A stretch of DNA of 49,356 nt, from NCBI RefSeq assembly GCF_900100705.1, contig NZ_FNCH01000032.1, positions 1 through 49,356 on the forward strand. Direction: 5' to 3'. Below, piece after piece: positions 32,255 through 40,826 of this stretch. Made by a program: the position numbers and the translations under genes. Below the pieces are notes generated by a model. It searched no databases, had not been told where the DNA came from, and saw only the letters and a list, made by a program, of their open reading frames with translations. Every line of letters starts with the position of its first letter. Positions within the stretch are counted from its first letter, which is position 1. This DNA comes from Pedobacter terrae. Its GTDB lineage: Bacteria; Bacteroidota; Bacteroidia; Sphingobacteriales; Sphingobacteriaceae.

Positions 32255-35200
32255 CTAGGCTGCCACTTCCCTTAAATCTACGGCTACCACCCTCGAAACA
32301 CCTTGCTCTACCATGGTTACGCCATAAATAATATCGGTGCTGGCAATGGTGCGTTTGTTGTGTGATACGATGATAAACTGCGACTGATCGGAGAATTTGC
32401 GGATAATATTATTGAATTTATCGATGTTGGTATCATCCAAAGGGGCATCAACCTCGTCGAAAATACAGAAAGGTGCAGGTTTTAACAGGTAAAGTGAAAA
32501 CAATAGGGCAGTAGCGGTTAACGTTTTCTCTCCACCGGATAGCTGATTGATCGATAATGGTCTTTTCCCTTTCGGGCGGGCAACAATATCAATATCGGCC
32601 TCTAAAGGATTATTAATATCCGATAAAATCAGGTCGCAGCTATCTTCTTCGTTAAATAAAGAGCGGAAAACCGCAATAAAATGTTCACGGGCCTGGGTAA
32701 AGGCTTGCATAAATTTATCCTTAGCCGTATCGTCTATCTCTTTGATGGTTTGTAAAAGATCGGTTTTGGCGGCATTAAGATCCTTTTTCTGGTTTTGGAT
32801 AAAAGTATAACGCTCTTCCATTTCCTTAAAGGCTTCCATGGCCATAGAGTTGATGGCGCCAAACTCATCCAACTGGCGCTTCATTTTTTCTACTTTCTGG
32901 CGCAGTTCAAATTCGCTTTCCAGTGCTTCAATTTCAGTCTCAGTTTCTAAAAGATCATTAATATCAATATTGAATTCTACCGCTAAACGCTCTTTCAACG
33001 CATTCAGATCGATTTTTAAAGCATTCTTTTTATCTTTTACTTCGGTTAAGAGGAAATCGGTTTCTTCGCGGTTTTTACGGATGTTGGTTAAATCGGTTTC
33101 TACCTCGTTAATACTGCTCTTAATTTCAAAATACTCCTTTTCTGCCTCTGCAAGCCCTTTTTCCATCTCCTCACGTTGCTGATACATCTCCAGAAGAGTA
33201 TCGTCGCTCAGATCGGTGTGTTGTAAAGTTGCTGTAATCTGTAACAGCGTTTCCTGTAATTCCTTATCATTTTGGGCAATGCGCTTATTCAAGGCTTCTT
33301 CCTGTACAAAACGGTAATCTAAATCTTTTTCCAGGCCCGATAACTTATTTTGCTGCTGGTGAAAACGGATATTATCCTGATTATACTTTCCCGCGCTTTC
33401 ATTTACCTGATCGGCAATATCCTGATAATTAAGTTGCTGCTCCTGCAGATTCACATGTGCTTCCTGCTGCTCTTTTTGCAATTGAACCAAGGCCGGTAAC
33501 TTCTCTGATAAAGCTTTTTCTATTGATACGATCTTTTGCGCGATATCCGTTTTGCGGTTTTCGCTGGTGGTGATAAACTCCTGATATTGATCGCGGCGGG
33601 TCTGAACAGAAATGTGTTCGTTGTTTAAACGGTTCATTTCCTGTTGTAAAGCATTGATCTGATTGATTTTAGAAGCCTCTTTCAGGTTAAATATGTTGTC
33701 TGTTTCGGCTTTTATAGCTGCATTATACTGATTGATCAGCGATTCTGAGGCTTTAATTTCTTTTGCCAGATTTTCTAAATTCTTAGCACGACCAATCCTT
33801 TTACCTTCAAATAAACCTACCGATCCACCTGCCAAAGTAAATTTGGTTTGCGCATATTTGCCATTTTTGGCCAAAATGGTTAAACTATCGGTCGGCGTGG
33901 TTTTAAAGCGGTTTTCTTGTTCGTTTACCGCGATATAAACGTTTTGCAGCAGTAAATTGCAGAGGTGCTGGTATTTTTTGTCTACTTCTACCACCGATAA
34001 AGCAGGTATCAATCCTTCATGACTGCTTACAACAGGATTTTTATCGGGAACATTTTCTAAAATAAAGAAGTTTGCCCTTCCCCGGCTAGCATCGGTTAAG
34101 AGGTTAATCCCCTGCACGGCATCTGTATACTGATCAACCACATAATGGTTCATTACCGGTTCGAGATAATTCTCAATGGCTATGCGATAATCCTCATTGC
34201 AAAATAAAATATCAGAAAGGAGTAGGGCACTTTTGGCAAAAGCATTGTTTTTCTTTAAAAAACGGATCGATTCAGGGAAGCCTTCCAGACTATCAACCAG
34301 CGATTTAGTAAGGTTATATTCGTTTTGCCTGGCATCTTTTTTACGGTTTTCGGCCGTTAGACTTTCCTTATTCGAACTCAGGTTAGCTTCTGCGGTGGCC
34401 AACTGCGTTTTTAATAGCTCTTCTGCTTCGGTGAGATTTTTAATGTTGGCCTGTTTTTCACGTACCCGGATATCAAGTTCGGCCAAAGCATGATCAAAAG
34501 CTTTTAATTCTAAGGTTTTGGTTTCGGTATCATCTACATTGCGGTTACTTTCCTGTACCAGGGCATCTTTCTGGATGTTCAGAATATCAATTTCTTTTTG
34601 CGACTGGTAAACGGTATTCTGCAGTTCGTTAACCGATTTGATTAGGTTATCAATCCGGTTTTTTTCAATCTGCTGTTGCTCGCGCAAAGTATCCAGTGTT
34701 GATTTTAGCTGTTTTAAGTCAGATTCGAGGCGGTTAAATACCTCGGTTTCTGTTACCACTTCTTCATTTAAACGTTTGATGTTGTATTTGATGTGGTTAA
34801 CCTGGTTTTTATCTTTTTCCAGTTCGCCCGATAAACGTGTTTCTTTTTCCTGCAAAAAACGCACCTGCTCATTTTTTACTTTTTTCTCACTTTCGTAAGC
34901 GCGGATTTTGGAAACAAACTCATTGGTGGCTTTTTGTTGTACGGAAAGGTTTTTCTCCTGACTGATGCTTCCCAATTTAAGTTTTTGCAGATGGGCCTCA
35001 CCCGTATCTATTTTGGTGCTCAGTTCGGTGCGATTGAACATTTGTTGGTGCTCCTGGGTTTCTAGCGCATTTAAATCGGTACGGAAAAAGGCGATACGGT
35101 GTGTGGCCAGTTGGACGCTTAACTCGCGGTACTGTTCTTTTAATTTGTAATAACGTTCTGCTTTGCGCGCCTGGTTTTCTAAGGTTTTAAGGTTTTTTTC

Positions 35201-35794
35201 GATCTCGAATAGTAAATCTTCAACCCGTTCTAAATCGGCTTCTGTATCTTTTAATTTACTGAAAGTCTGTCTTTTGCGTAGTTTGTATTTAGAAATGCCG
35301 GATGCTTCTTCAAATAGCGACCTTCGGCTATGCTCTTTGTTGGTGATAATTTCATCGACCATTTTCAGCTCAATAATGGAATAGCTGTCAGAGCCGATCC
35401 CGGTATCCAGAAAAAGATCGGTAATATCTTTTAACCTGCACTGCACATCGTTTAGGCGGTATTCGCTGTCGCCGTTTCGATACAGTTTTCGTGTTACGGT
35501 AACCTGCGAGTAGGCGGTAGGAAGGATGTTTTTGGTATTGTCAAAGCTTAATGAAACCTCGGCTAGCTGTGCCTGTTTACGGTTTTTTGTTCCATTAAAA
35601 ATAATGTTCTCCATCTTTTCGGAACGTAATGCCTTGGTGCTTTGCTCCCCCAAAACCCAGCGCATGGCATCAATTACATTAGATTTTCCGCAACCATTAG
35701 GACCAACGATAGCGGTAACCCCCTCATTAAAGTTGATGGTTACTTTATCGCCAAAGCTCTTAAAACCTTTAATCTCTAACCGGGTAAGTTGCAT
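32255..35794 (-). CDS. smc: Chromosome segregation protein SMC
   Basis: SMC dimers with ScpA and ScpB load near the origin and extrude DNA loops to compact and separate chromosomes. The 1179-residue sequence has the N-terminal Walker A GPNGCGKS (residues 31-38) followed by NVIDAMRWVLGEQS, two coiled-coil arms (about 170-500 and 660-1000), a hinge around 510-640, and the C-terminal signature NQLSGGEKTLTATALLFSLYL with Walker B FCIFDEVDAPLDD. Full length for the family. No scpA or scpB is nearby. Transcribed alone from a repeat-rich upstream region. Confidence 0.97.
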   Translation of the reverse strand: MQLTRLEIKGFKSFGDKVTINFNEGVTAIVGPNGCGKSNVIDAMRWVLGEQSTKALRSEKMENIIFNGTKNRKQAQLAEVSLSFDNTKNILPTAYSQVTVTRKLYRNGDSEYRLNDVQCRLKDITDLFLDTGIGSDSYSIIELKMVDEIITNKEHSRRSLFEEASGISKYKLRKRQTFSKLKDTEADLERVEDLLFEIEKNLKTLENQARKAERYYKLKEQYRELSVQLATHRIAFFRTDLNALETQEHQQMFNRTELSTKIDTGEAHLQKLKLGSISQEKNLSVQQKATNEFVSKIRAYESEKKVKNEQVRFLQEKETRLSGELEKDKNQVNHIKYNIKRLNEEVVTETEVFNRLESDLKQLKSTLDTLREQQQIEKNRIDNLIKSVNELQNTVYQSQKEIDILNIQKDALVQESNRNVDDTETKTLELKAFDHALAELDIRVREKQANIKNLTEAEELLKTQLATAEANLSSNKESLTAENRKKDARQNEYNLTKSLVDSLEGFPESIRFLKKNNAFAKSALLLSDILFCNEDYRIAIENYLEPVMNHYVVDQYTDAVQGINLLTDASRGRANFFILENVPDKNPVVSSHEGLIPALSVVEVDKKYQHLCNLLLQNVYIAVNEQENRFKTTPTDSLTILAKNGKYAQTKFTLAGGSVGLFEGKRIGRAKNLENLAKEIKASESLINQYNAAIKAETDNIFNLKEASKINQINALQQEMNRLNNEHISVQTRRDQYQEFITTSENRKTDIAQKIVSIEKALSEKLPALVQLQKEQQEAHVNLQEQQLNYQDIADQVNESAGKYNQDNIRFHQQQNKLSGLEKDLDYRFVQEEALNKRIAQNDKELQETLLQITATLQHTDLSDDTLLEMYQQREEMEKGLAEAEKEYFEIKSSINEVETDLTNIRKNREETDFLLTEVKDKKNALKIDLNALKERLAVEFNIDINDLLETETEIEALESEFELRQKVEKMKRQLDEFGAINSMAMEAFKEMEERYTFIQNQKKDLNAAKTDLLQTIKEIDDTAKDKFMQAFTQAREHFIAVFRSLFNEEDSCDLILSDINNPLEADIDIVARPKGKRPLSINQLSGGEKTLTATALLFSLYLLKPAPFCIFDEVDAPLDDTNIDKFNNIIRKFSDQSQFIIVSHNKRTIASTDIIYGVTMVEQGVSRVVAVDLREVAA

Positions 35795-35946
35795 GGTTTG
35801 TAATTGGGAGAACCGAACCCAATATTAAGGATAAATTTAGGTTTTTTCAAGTTTTTAAACAGGGTGTTTTAACTACAAAGAATGCGCAAAGAAAAGCGCA
35901 GAGGGCATAGCGTTGTGAGCAATTTTCAAAAGCGATTGTCTTGCTG

Positions 35947-35968
35947 ATCCGATAGTTAGTTATCGGAT
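35947..35968. repeat. Micro-palindrome P1 with a longer loop
   Basis: ATCCGATA-GTTAGT-TATCGGAT, the same 8-bp arms as elsewhere with a six-base instead of a two-base centre. It is flanked by TTGCTG and CCAGCATC, the ends of a different repeat. Confidence 0.85.
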
Positions 35969-36046
35969 TTGAACCAGCATCTGATCAAATGTTTATCCGT
36001 TAAGATCCTGAAACAAGTTACCATTGAAAGAATCCAGTAGTTCGGT

Positions 36047-36181
36047 CGTCATCCGATAGTTATCGGATCTCGCGCATGCGGGAATCTTACTACAATCGTT
36101 TTAAGATTATTCATAAGTGTTTGCTTTTATATAGCGGCATTCATGAGCACTTCGTGGTTCCCAATCAAGTTGGGAATGACG
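36047..36181 (+). repeat. MITE-like intergenic repeat, copy 3, carrying a micro-palindrome
   Basis: Starts CGTC, then micro-palindrome P1 (36051-36068), CGCGCATGCGGGAATC, a central TGAGCACTTCGTGGTTC core and a terminal CCCAATC..TTGGGAATGACG hairpin. Outer ends are inverted (CGTCAT/ATGACG). Confidence 0.7.
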
Positions 36182-36314
36182 ATCACTCAAGAATGTTACC
36201 AAATAAAATTTCTATCACCCATATCGATTTTTATACTATAAATTATCCCTCAGGATTGACGAGTCTTGTTATTTCAGCGTCTCTGAATTTCGGCGGCTAA
36301 ATCGAAATCTACAT

Positions 36315-38618
36315 TTATTTCACAATCATCAATTTAGCAAACTTCAGAAGCAGTTGTTTATTGCCTAAACCCTGAAAAAATACCGTTGCTTTTACATCTG
36401 GCAGCGTGCCTTCCAGGCTGATAATTTTTCCAAAGCCAAATTTTTCGTGTTCCACTTCCATACCACCTTGAAATTCGTGCGGTTGTGATGGTGTAAACCC
36501 TGGTGTTGGTACGTGGGCTTTCGCTAATAGCGAGGTTGTTTTCGGACGTGCAGGTGGGGCAGAAGTAGTTGCGCCGGCTGCAGGTTTTGGTTTGCTAATA
36601 AAATCGCGTGGCTGCGAAGTCCACGATTTGCGCTCACTATCAAAACTACCATCAAAACTGGTTGATTTGGCTGGTTTAACATCCAATTCTAAAAATTTCG
36701 GGTTAATTTCGTTAATGAAACGGCTGGGTTCGCAGTTGGTTAAAGTTCCCCAACGATAGCGTGAAGTGGCATAAGTGATGGTCAGTTTTACCTCTGCACG
36801 CGTAATGGCCACATAAAACAAACGGCGCTCTTCCTCTAAATCCGTGCGGTTGGTTAACGACATTTGCGATGGGAACAGGTTTTCTTCCAATCCCACAATA
36901 AACACGTTTTTAAACTCCAAACCTTTGGCCGAGTGAATGGTCATCAAAGAAACCGTATCCTTATTTTTATCACCGTCCTTATCATCGTTGGTTAAAAGTG
37001 CAACATCCTGCATAAAAATATCAAGGCCTTTTTCTTCAATATCTTCGCGCTCGGCAAACTCTTTTATACCGTTTAATAATTCCTGGATATTTTCATATCT
37101 CGCACGCCCTTCAACGCTGTCATCCGTATACAACTCTTTTAAAATACCTGCATGTTGAGCAATAAATAGCGCTGAATCGTATGCATCAAGTTTTTTAGCC
37201 TCTGCCTGAAAGCTTTGCACCATCATGGCGAAATCATTCAATTGATTGGCTAAACGTCCATCAACATATTGGTGTGCATTCGAAATGACATCCCACATGG
37301 TGAGATTATGCTGATCAGCAGCAACAATAATTTTATCAATAGAAGTGTCGCCAATACCACGTTTAGGATAATTGATTACACGTTTTATCGCTTCTTCATC
37401 TTTCGGGTTAAAAGTTAAACGGAAATAGGCAATTAAATCTTTGATCTCTTTACGCTGATAGAAGGATGTACCCCCGTAAATTTTATACGGAATATTCAGT
37501 TTACGTAAACCCTCTTCCATTGCACGGCTCTGTGCATTGGTACGGTAAAGTATGGCGAAATCGTGATAGGTATAACCTTTTAAACTGCGCTCCTGGATGA
37601 TGGATTCGGCAACCAGTTTACCTTCCTCATTATCAGTAAAAGCACGAGCAACTTTAATTCTATCACCTTCAACATTTTCAGAAAAAACATTTTTTTCCAA
37701 TTGGTTTTTGTTGTTGGCAATGATACTGCTCGCTGCATCAACAATGTTCTGGGTAGAACGGTAATTCTGTTCCAGTTTGTATACTTTTAAATCAGGGTAA
37801 TCGCGTTCGAAATTCAGGATGTTCTGGATATTTGCACCACGGAAAGCATAAATACTCTGGGCATCATCACCCACCACGCAAATGTTCTGATAAGCAGCGG
37901 CCAGTTTTTTCACAATGGTATACTGTGAAAAGTTGGTATCCTGGTACTCATCTACCATCAGGTATCTAAATTTTTGCTGGTATTTATTTAAAACATCCGG
38001 ATGTTCTTTTAACAGGATATTGGTTTTGAACAATAAATCGTCGAAATCCATTGCGCCTGCCCTGAAACAGCGTTTGGCATAGGTTTCATAAATTTGCCCA
38101 ATTAATGGACGTTTATTCTGGATATCTTCAGCCTGAATCTGGTCATTAGCCTGGTATTCTCCCCATGAAATGAGGTTGTTTTTTGCCGAAGAAATCCGCC
38201 CGTAGATAAAATTTGGGGCGTATAACTTATCATCCAACTGCATTTCTTTCAAAATTGCACGGATTACACTTTTACTGTCGTCGGTATCGTAAATGGTAAA
38301 ATTGTTCGGGTAACCAATTTTTTCGGCTTCCACACGCAAAATTTTTGCAAAAACAGAGTGAAAGGTGCCCATCCAGATATTTTTCGCCTCTGCGCCAACC
38401 ACTTTACTGATCCGCTCGCGCATATCTTTACTCGCTTTGTTGGTAAAGGTTAACACTAGAATGTTAAATGGGTCGGTACCGCTTTGGATCAGGTGGGCTA
38501 CACGAAAAGTAATTACCCTGGTTTTGCCCGAACCTGCACCCGCAACAATCATTACCGGTCCTTTTGTGTTCTCTACTGCTGCTCTTTGTTGTGGGTTTAA
38601 TCCTGCTAAATAATCCAA
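36315..38618 (-). CDS. ATP-dependent DNA helicase UvrD/PcrA
   Basis: A superfamily 1 3'-5' helicase for nucleotide-excision and mismatch repair and removal of RecA or stalled replication. Visible motifs: LNPQQRAAV (Q motif), VAGAGSGKTRVI (Walker A), VDEYQDTN (motif II), GDDAQSIYAFRGA (III), QNYRSTQNI (IV), TIHSAKGLEFKNVFI (V) and LFYVAITRAE (VI). The C-terminal EVEHEKFGFGKIISLEG is the Tudor-like tail of PcrA. The start is a TTG at 38618 with AGGAG five nt upstream; an in-frame TTG at 38654 lies upstream of the promoter's -7 box and cannot be used from it. About 767 residues. Confidence 0.94.
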   Translation of the reverse strand: MDYLAGLNPQQRAAVENTKGPVMIVAGAGSGKTRVITFRVAHLIQSGTDPFNILVLTFTNKASKDMRERISKVVGAEAKNIWMGTFHSVFAKILRVEAEKIGYPNNFTIYDTDDSKSVIRAILKEMQLDDKLYAPNFIYGRISSAKNNLISWGEYQANDQIQAEDIQNKRPLIGQIYETYAKRCFRAGAMDFDDLLFKTNILLKEHPDVLNKYQQKFRYLMVDEYQDTNFSQYTIVKKLAAAYQNICVVGDDAQSIYAFRGANIQNILNFERDYPDLKVYKLEQNYRSTQNIVDAASSIIANNKNQLEKNVFSENVEGDRIKVARAFTDNEEGKLVAESIIQERSLKGYTYHDFAILYRTNAQSRAMEEGLRKLNIPYKIYGGTSFYQRKEIKDLIAYFRLTFNPKDEEAIKRVINYPKRGIGDTSIDKIIVAADQHNLTMWDVISNAHQYVDGRLANQLNDFAMMVQSFQAEAKKLDAYDSALFIAQHAGILKELYTDDSVEGRARYENIQELLNGIKEFAEREDIEEKGLDIFMQDVALLTNDDKDGDKNKDTVSLMTIHSAKGLEFKNVFIVGLEENLFPSQMSLTNRTDLEEERRLFYVAITRAEVKLTITYATSRYRWGTLTNCEPSRFINEINPKFLELDVKPAKSTSFDGSFDSERKSWTSQPRDFISKPKPAAGATTSAPPARPKTTSLLAKAHVPTPGFTPSQPHEFQGGMEVEHEKFGFGKIISLEGTLPDVKATVFFQGLGNKQLLLKFAKLMIVK

Positions 38619-38642
38619 ATCGGCTCCTGTTTTTTTGAGGTT

Positions 38643-38675
38643 CAAAAATAACAATTCCTATCGCTTTTTGCCAAA
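38643..38675 (-). promoter_or_regulatory. Promoter of the uvrD/pcrA gene
   Basis: Minus strand: TTTG (38672-38675), 21 nt, then TATTTTTG (38643-38650), a perfect Bacteroidota promoter. The predicted transcript starts near 38636, 18 nt before the TTG start at 38618. Confidence 0.7.
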
Positions 38676-39068
38676 GTTGTTAGTAATTAGTTAAAAACCT
38701 AACCAGTCGCCCTAACCGTTCGTCATTCTGAACTTGTTTCAGAATCCTTCACGCCATAAACTTGTTCAAAATCATTAGTATAATATGCTAAAGAGAACTT
38801 ATTTTGATTGATTTTGAGGAAAGCTATATCAGTGTTTCATGGCATTCTGTAGCCCTTTGCTTTGCTCATACCTGCCCGTTCGTTCAGGCGGGCGCCTGCA
38901 GGCCTTACGCACCAGGCCGGTATCCGCTTCGCCAAGGTTTATTTAAATTGAGTTTGTGCTGCTATTGAGGGTTTAAAACCCAAAGTCATATTTATTCGGT
39001 TAAATAAAGTATTATCCTGTCAGAATTGCACCCTGTTTATTTGGGTATAGAATTTGATATGCTTCGTT
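38655..39068. other. Intergenic region between uvrD and the DUF493 gene
   Basis: It holds a CATTCTGAACTTG-TTTCAGAATC repeat (38721-38750), a CCTAACC pair 14 nt apart (38697-38716), a cluster of CCTGCCCG/CAGGCGGG and GCCTGCAGGC palindromes (38871-38904), and the uvrD promoter. No gene is seen. Confidence 0.6.
38871..38904. repeat. Micro-palindrome P2 cluster
   Basis: CCTGCCCG, TTCGTT, CAGGCGGG, then GCCTGCAGGC. The same words as the 18-nt insert at 49263-49280 and similar to CCTGCCTG-CAG-CAGGCAGG at 45860-45878. Confidence 0.65.
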
Positions 39069-39392
39069 ATGGAAGAGAAAAAAACAAATAAGGATATTGA
39101 GTTTACCGATATCCCGGAAGGGGCCAGCCCAGATATTTATGTGAATTTAAAAGAGAAACTGGAAAGTGTAGAAAAGTTTCCAGGTGTTTACAATTTTAAA
39201 TTCATCATTACCGGCGGTTTAGATAAAATACAGGAATTACGTAACATTTTACCTAATGATGAGTTTATTGAGCAACCCTCAAAAACAGGGAAATATGTTT
39301 CCATCACGGTAAAGAAGCCAGTACAAAATGCTGATGAGGTGATTGCTGTTTACAAGCAGGCAGGCAACATCAAAGGGATTATGATATTATAG
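39069..39392 (+). CDS. DUF493 family protein (YbeD-like)
   Basis: A 107-residue cytoplasmic protein with an ACT-like fold predicted for the family: FPGVYNFKFIITGG, SKTGKYVSITVKKPVQNADEVIAVYKQ and the terminal GIMIL match the DUF493 pattern. Function is unknown; in enterobacteria relatives sit beside lipB and lipA, which is not the case here. The ATG at 39069 gives MEEKKTNKD; an in-frame TTG at 39054 is less likely. Confidence 0.82.
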   Translation: MEEKKTNKDIEFTDIPEGASPDIYVNLKEKLESVEKFPGVYNFKFIITGGLDKIQELRNILPNDEFIEQPSKTGKYVSITVKKPVQNADEVIAVYKQAGNIKGIMIL

Positions 39393-39461
39393 TTTATTAC
39401 TTCATCCGGTAATATACTTTGCTAGCGATTCGGTTTAACTTAAAACTCATTTTAATTTGAG

Positions 39462-39815
39462 TTAAACCGATCCGTTTTTAATGGCCCAATCAACCATCGA
39501 ATCTAATACCTGAAACAAATCCTCTCCGGATTTTGTAAGGCTGTACGTCACCACGGGTGGGATAACGGCCTGCGCGTCCCGATGAACAAGGTCATCATTT
39601 TGCAACTGCTTTAAGTGTTGTATCAGCATTTTCTCTGTAATCTGTGGTATAACACGTTTTAACTCGCTGTAACGTTTTGGCCCACTCATTAAATGAAAAA
39701 TAATAATCGGCTTCCAATAACCACCAATTTTTTCCATTACAAAAGTAACAGGGCAGCTGGTTAGCGCTACACCTTTATTAAAATTACGGGTCGAACTTTC
39801 TTTAATGGCTGTCAT
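39462..39815 (-). CDS. HxlR family transcriptional regulator
   Basis: A 117-residue winged-helix DNA-binding protein. The family string reads SCPVTFVMEKIGGYWKPIII, GPKRYSELKRVIPQITEKML and VVTYSLTKSGEDL. The Cys before Pro-Val matches the conserved N-terminal Cys that relatives such as YodB and QorR use to sense quinones or aldehydes. An ATG 14 codons upstream is in frame, but the start chosen (MTAIKESS) fits the family length. It is divergent from an NmrA-type oxidoreductase gene, the arrangement of ytfH/ytfG in E. coli. Confidence 0.92.
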   Translation of the reverse strand: MTAIKESSTRNFNKGVALTSCPVTFVMEKIGGYWKPIIIFHLMSGPKRYSELKRVIPQITEKMLIQHLKQLQNDDLVHRDAQAVIPPVVTYSLTKSGEDLFQVLDSMVDWAIKNGSV

Positions 39816-39836
39816 GGTTACATACTTTGGGGTAAG

Positions 39837-39852
39837 TACTTGTATAAAAGTA
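39837..39852. promoter_or_regulatory. Candidate HxlR operator
   Basis: TACTT-GTATAA-AAGTA, perfect 5-bp inverted arms. The TTG at 39840-39842, the likely -33 element of the oxidoreductase gene, lies inside it. Confidence 0.55.
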
Positions 39853-39870
39853 AGCACAAATATAGCTTTG
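39840..39870 (+). promoter_or_regulatory. Promoter of the NmrA-family oxidoreductase gene
   Basis: TTG at 39840-39842, 20 nt, then TAGCTTTG at 39863-39870, a perfect -7 box. On the minus strand TATATTTG (39857-39864) is a -7 box for the regulator gene and overlaps it by two bases. Confidence 0.6.
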
Positions 39871-39896
39871 TACTCAGTAATTAAAGATAAAAAATC

Positions 39897-40781
39897 ATGA
39901 AAATAACATTAACAGGATCAACCGGTAATATTACAAAACCATTGACAGAAATATTAGTGGCTAAAGGCCACGAAGTAAAAGTAATTAGCAGCAGTGCCGA
40001 TAGAGCAGAAGCAATTAAAGCATTGGGCGCAGTACCTTTAATCGGTAGTGTAAGCGATACTGAATTTTTAACAGGTGCTTTCGCAGGGGCTGATGCCATT
40101 TACACCATGGTTCCGCCAAATTTTGCAGCACCGAAATTTAGGGAATATATAAAAGGTATCGGCGAAAATTATGCTGCTGCCATAAAAAATTCAGGAGTTA
40201 AAAAAGTAGTAAATTTAAGTAGCGTAGGTGCGGATCTGCCTGATGGAACCGGTCCGATTGCCGGTTTGCATGACGTAGAAAATACTTTTGCCGAACTAAA
40301 TGAGGTAGCCGTAAAACATTTACGTGCGGGTTATTTCTATATTAACTTTTTAGCCAATATTGATATGGTTAAACATGCAGATATATTGGGTTCTAATTTT
40401 GGTGCTGATGCCAGACTTGTTTTGGTACATCCTGTTGATATTGCGGCGACAATTGCAGAAGTTTTGGAAAGCAATTTTACAGGTAAAACCATCCAATATG
40501 TAGCCAGCGATGATGAAAGTACGCCGGCTGATGTTGCTAAAGCATTAGGTGATGCAGTGGGTAAGCCCGAATTACCCTGGGTAGAATTTAGTGATGAAGA
40601 TGCCTTTAACGGAATGGTAGGCGCAGGTTTGCCTGAAGAAATAGCCAAAAACTATGTAGAAATGGGCGATGCGATCAGGAGCAATAAACTTTTTGTAGAT
40701 TATTATAAAAACAGGCCTGTTTTGGGCAAGGTTAAACTTCAAGATTTTGCTAATGATTTTGCTGCAGCATATCACAACTAA
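39897..40781 (+). CDS. NmrA-family NAD(P)H-binding oxidoreductase
   Basis: A 294-residue Rossmann-fold protein of the atypical short-chain dehydrogenase group. The NAD(P)-binding loop is TGSTGNITKPL at residues 5-15, followed by HEVKVISSSADRAE and VVNLSSVGADLP. The order fits NmrA and quinone oxidoreductase QorB (YtfG). A quinone substrate is inferred from the divergent HxlR regulator only. A hairpin terminator follows eight nt after the stop. Confidence 0.88.
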   Translation: MKITLTGSTGNITKPLTEILVAKGHEVKVISSSADRAEAIKALGAVPLIGSVSDTEFLTGAFAGADAIYTMVPPNFAAPKFREYIKGIGENYAAAIKNSGVKKVVNLSSVGADLPDGTGPIAGLHDVENTFAELNEVAVKHLRAGYFYINFLANIDMVKHADILGSNFGADARLVLVHPVDIAATIAEVLESNFTGKTIQYVASDDESTPADVAKALGDAVGKPELPWVEFSDEDAFNGMVGAGLPEEIAKNYVEMGDAIRSNKLFVDYYKNRPVLGKVKLQDFANDFAAAYHN

Positions 40782-40788
40782 TTAAAGT

Positions 40789-40824
40789 AAACAGTTGTTC
40801 GGTTTAGCCGCCGGACAACTGTTT
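40789..40824. terminator. Bidirectional terminator between convergent genes
   Basis: AAACAGTTGTTCGG pairs with CCGGACAACTGTTT (13 pairs plus one G-T) around an eight-base loop. It lies between the oxidoreductase stop and the end of the PH-domain gene. Confidence 0.75.
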
Positions 40825-40826
40825 GG

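Larger units (their letters stand above)
35795..36314. other. Repeat-rich intergenic region between smc and uvrD
   Basis: The 520 nt contain a CGCAAAG-type word (35875-35905), a TGCTGA repeat filled by a micro-palindrome (35941-35985), a degenerate CCTGAAACAAG element and a complete modular repeat (36047-36181). No gene is seen. Confidence 0.65.
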
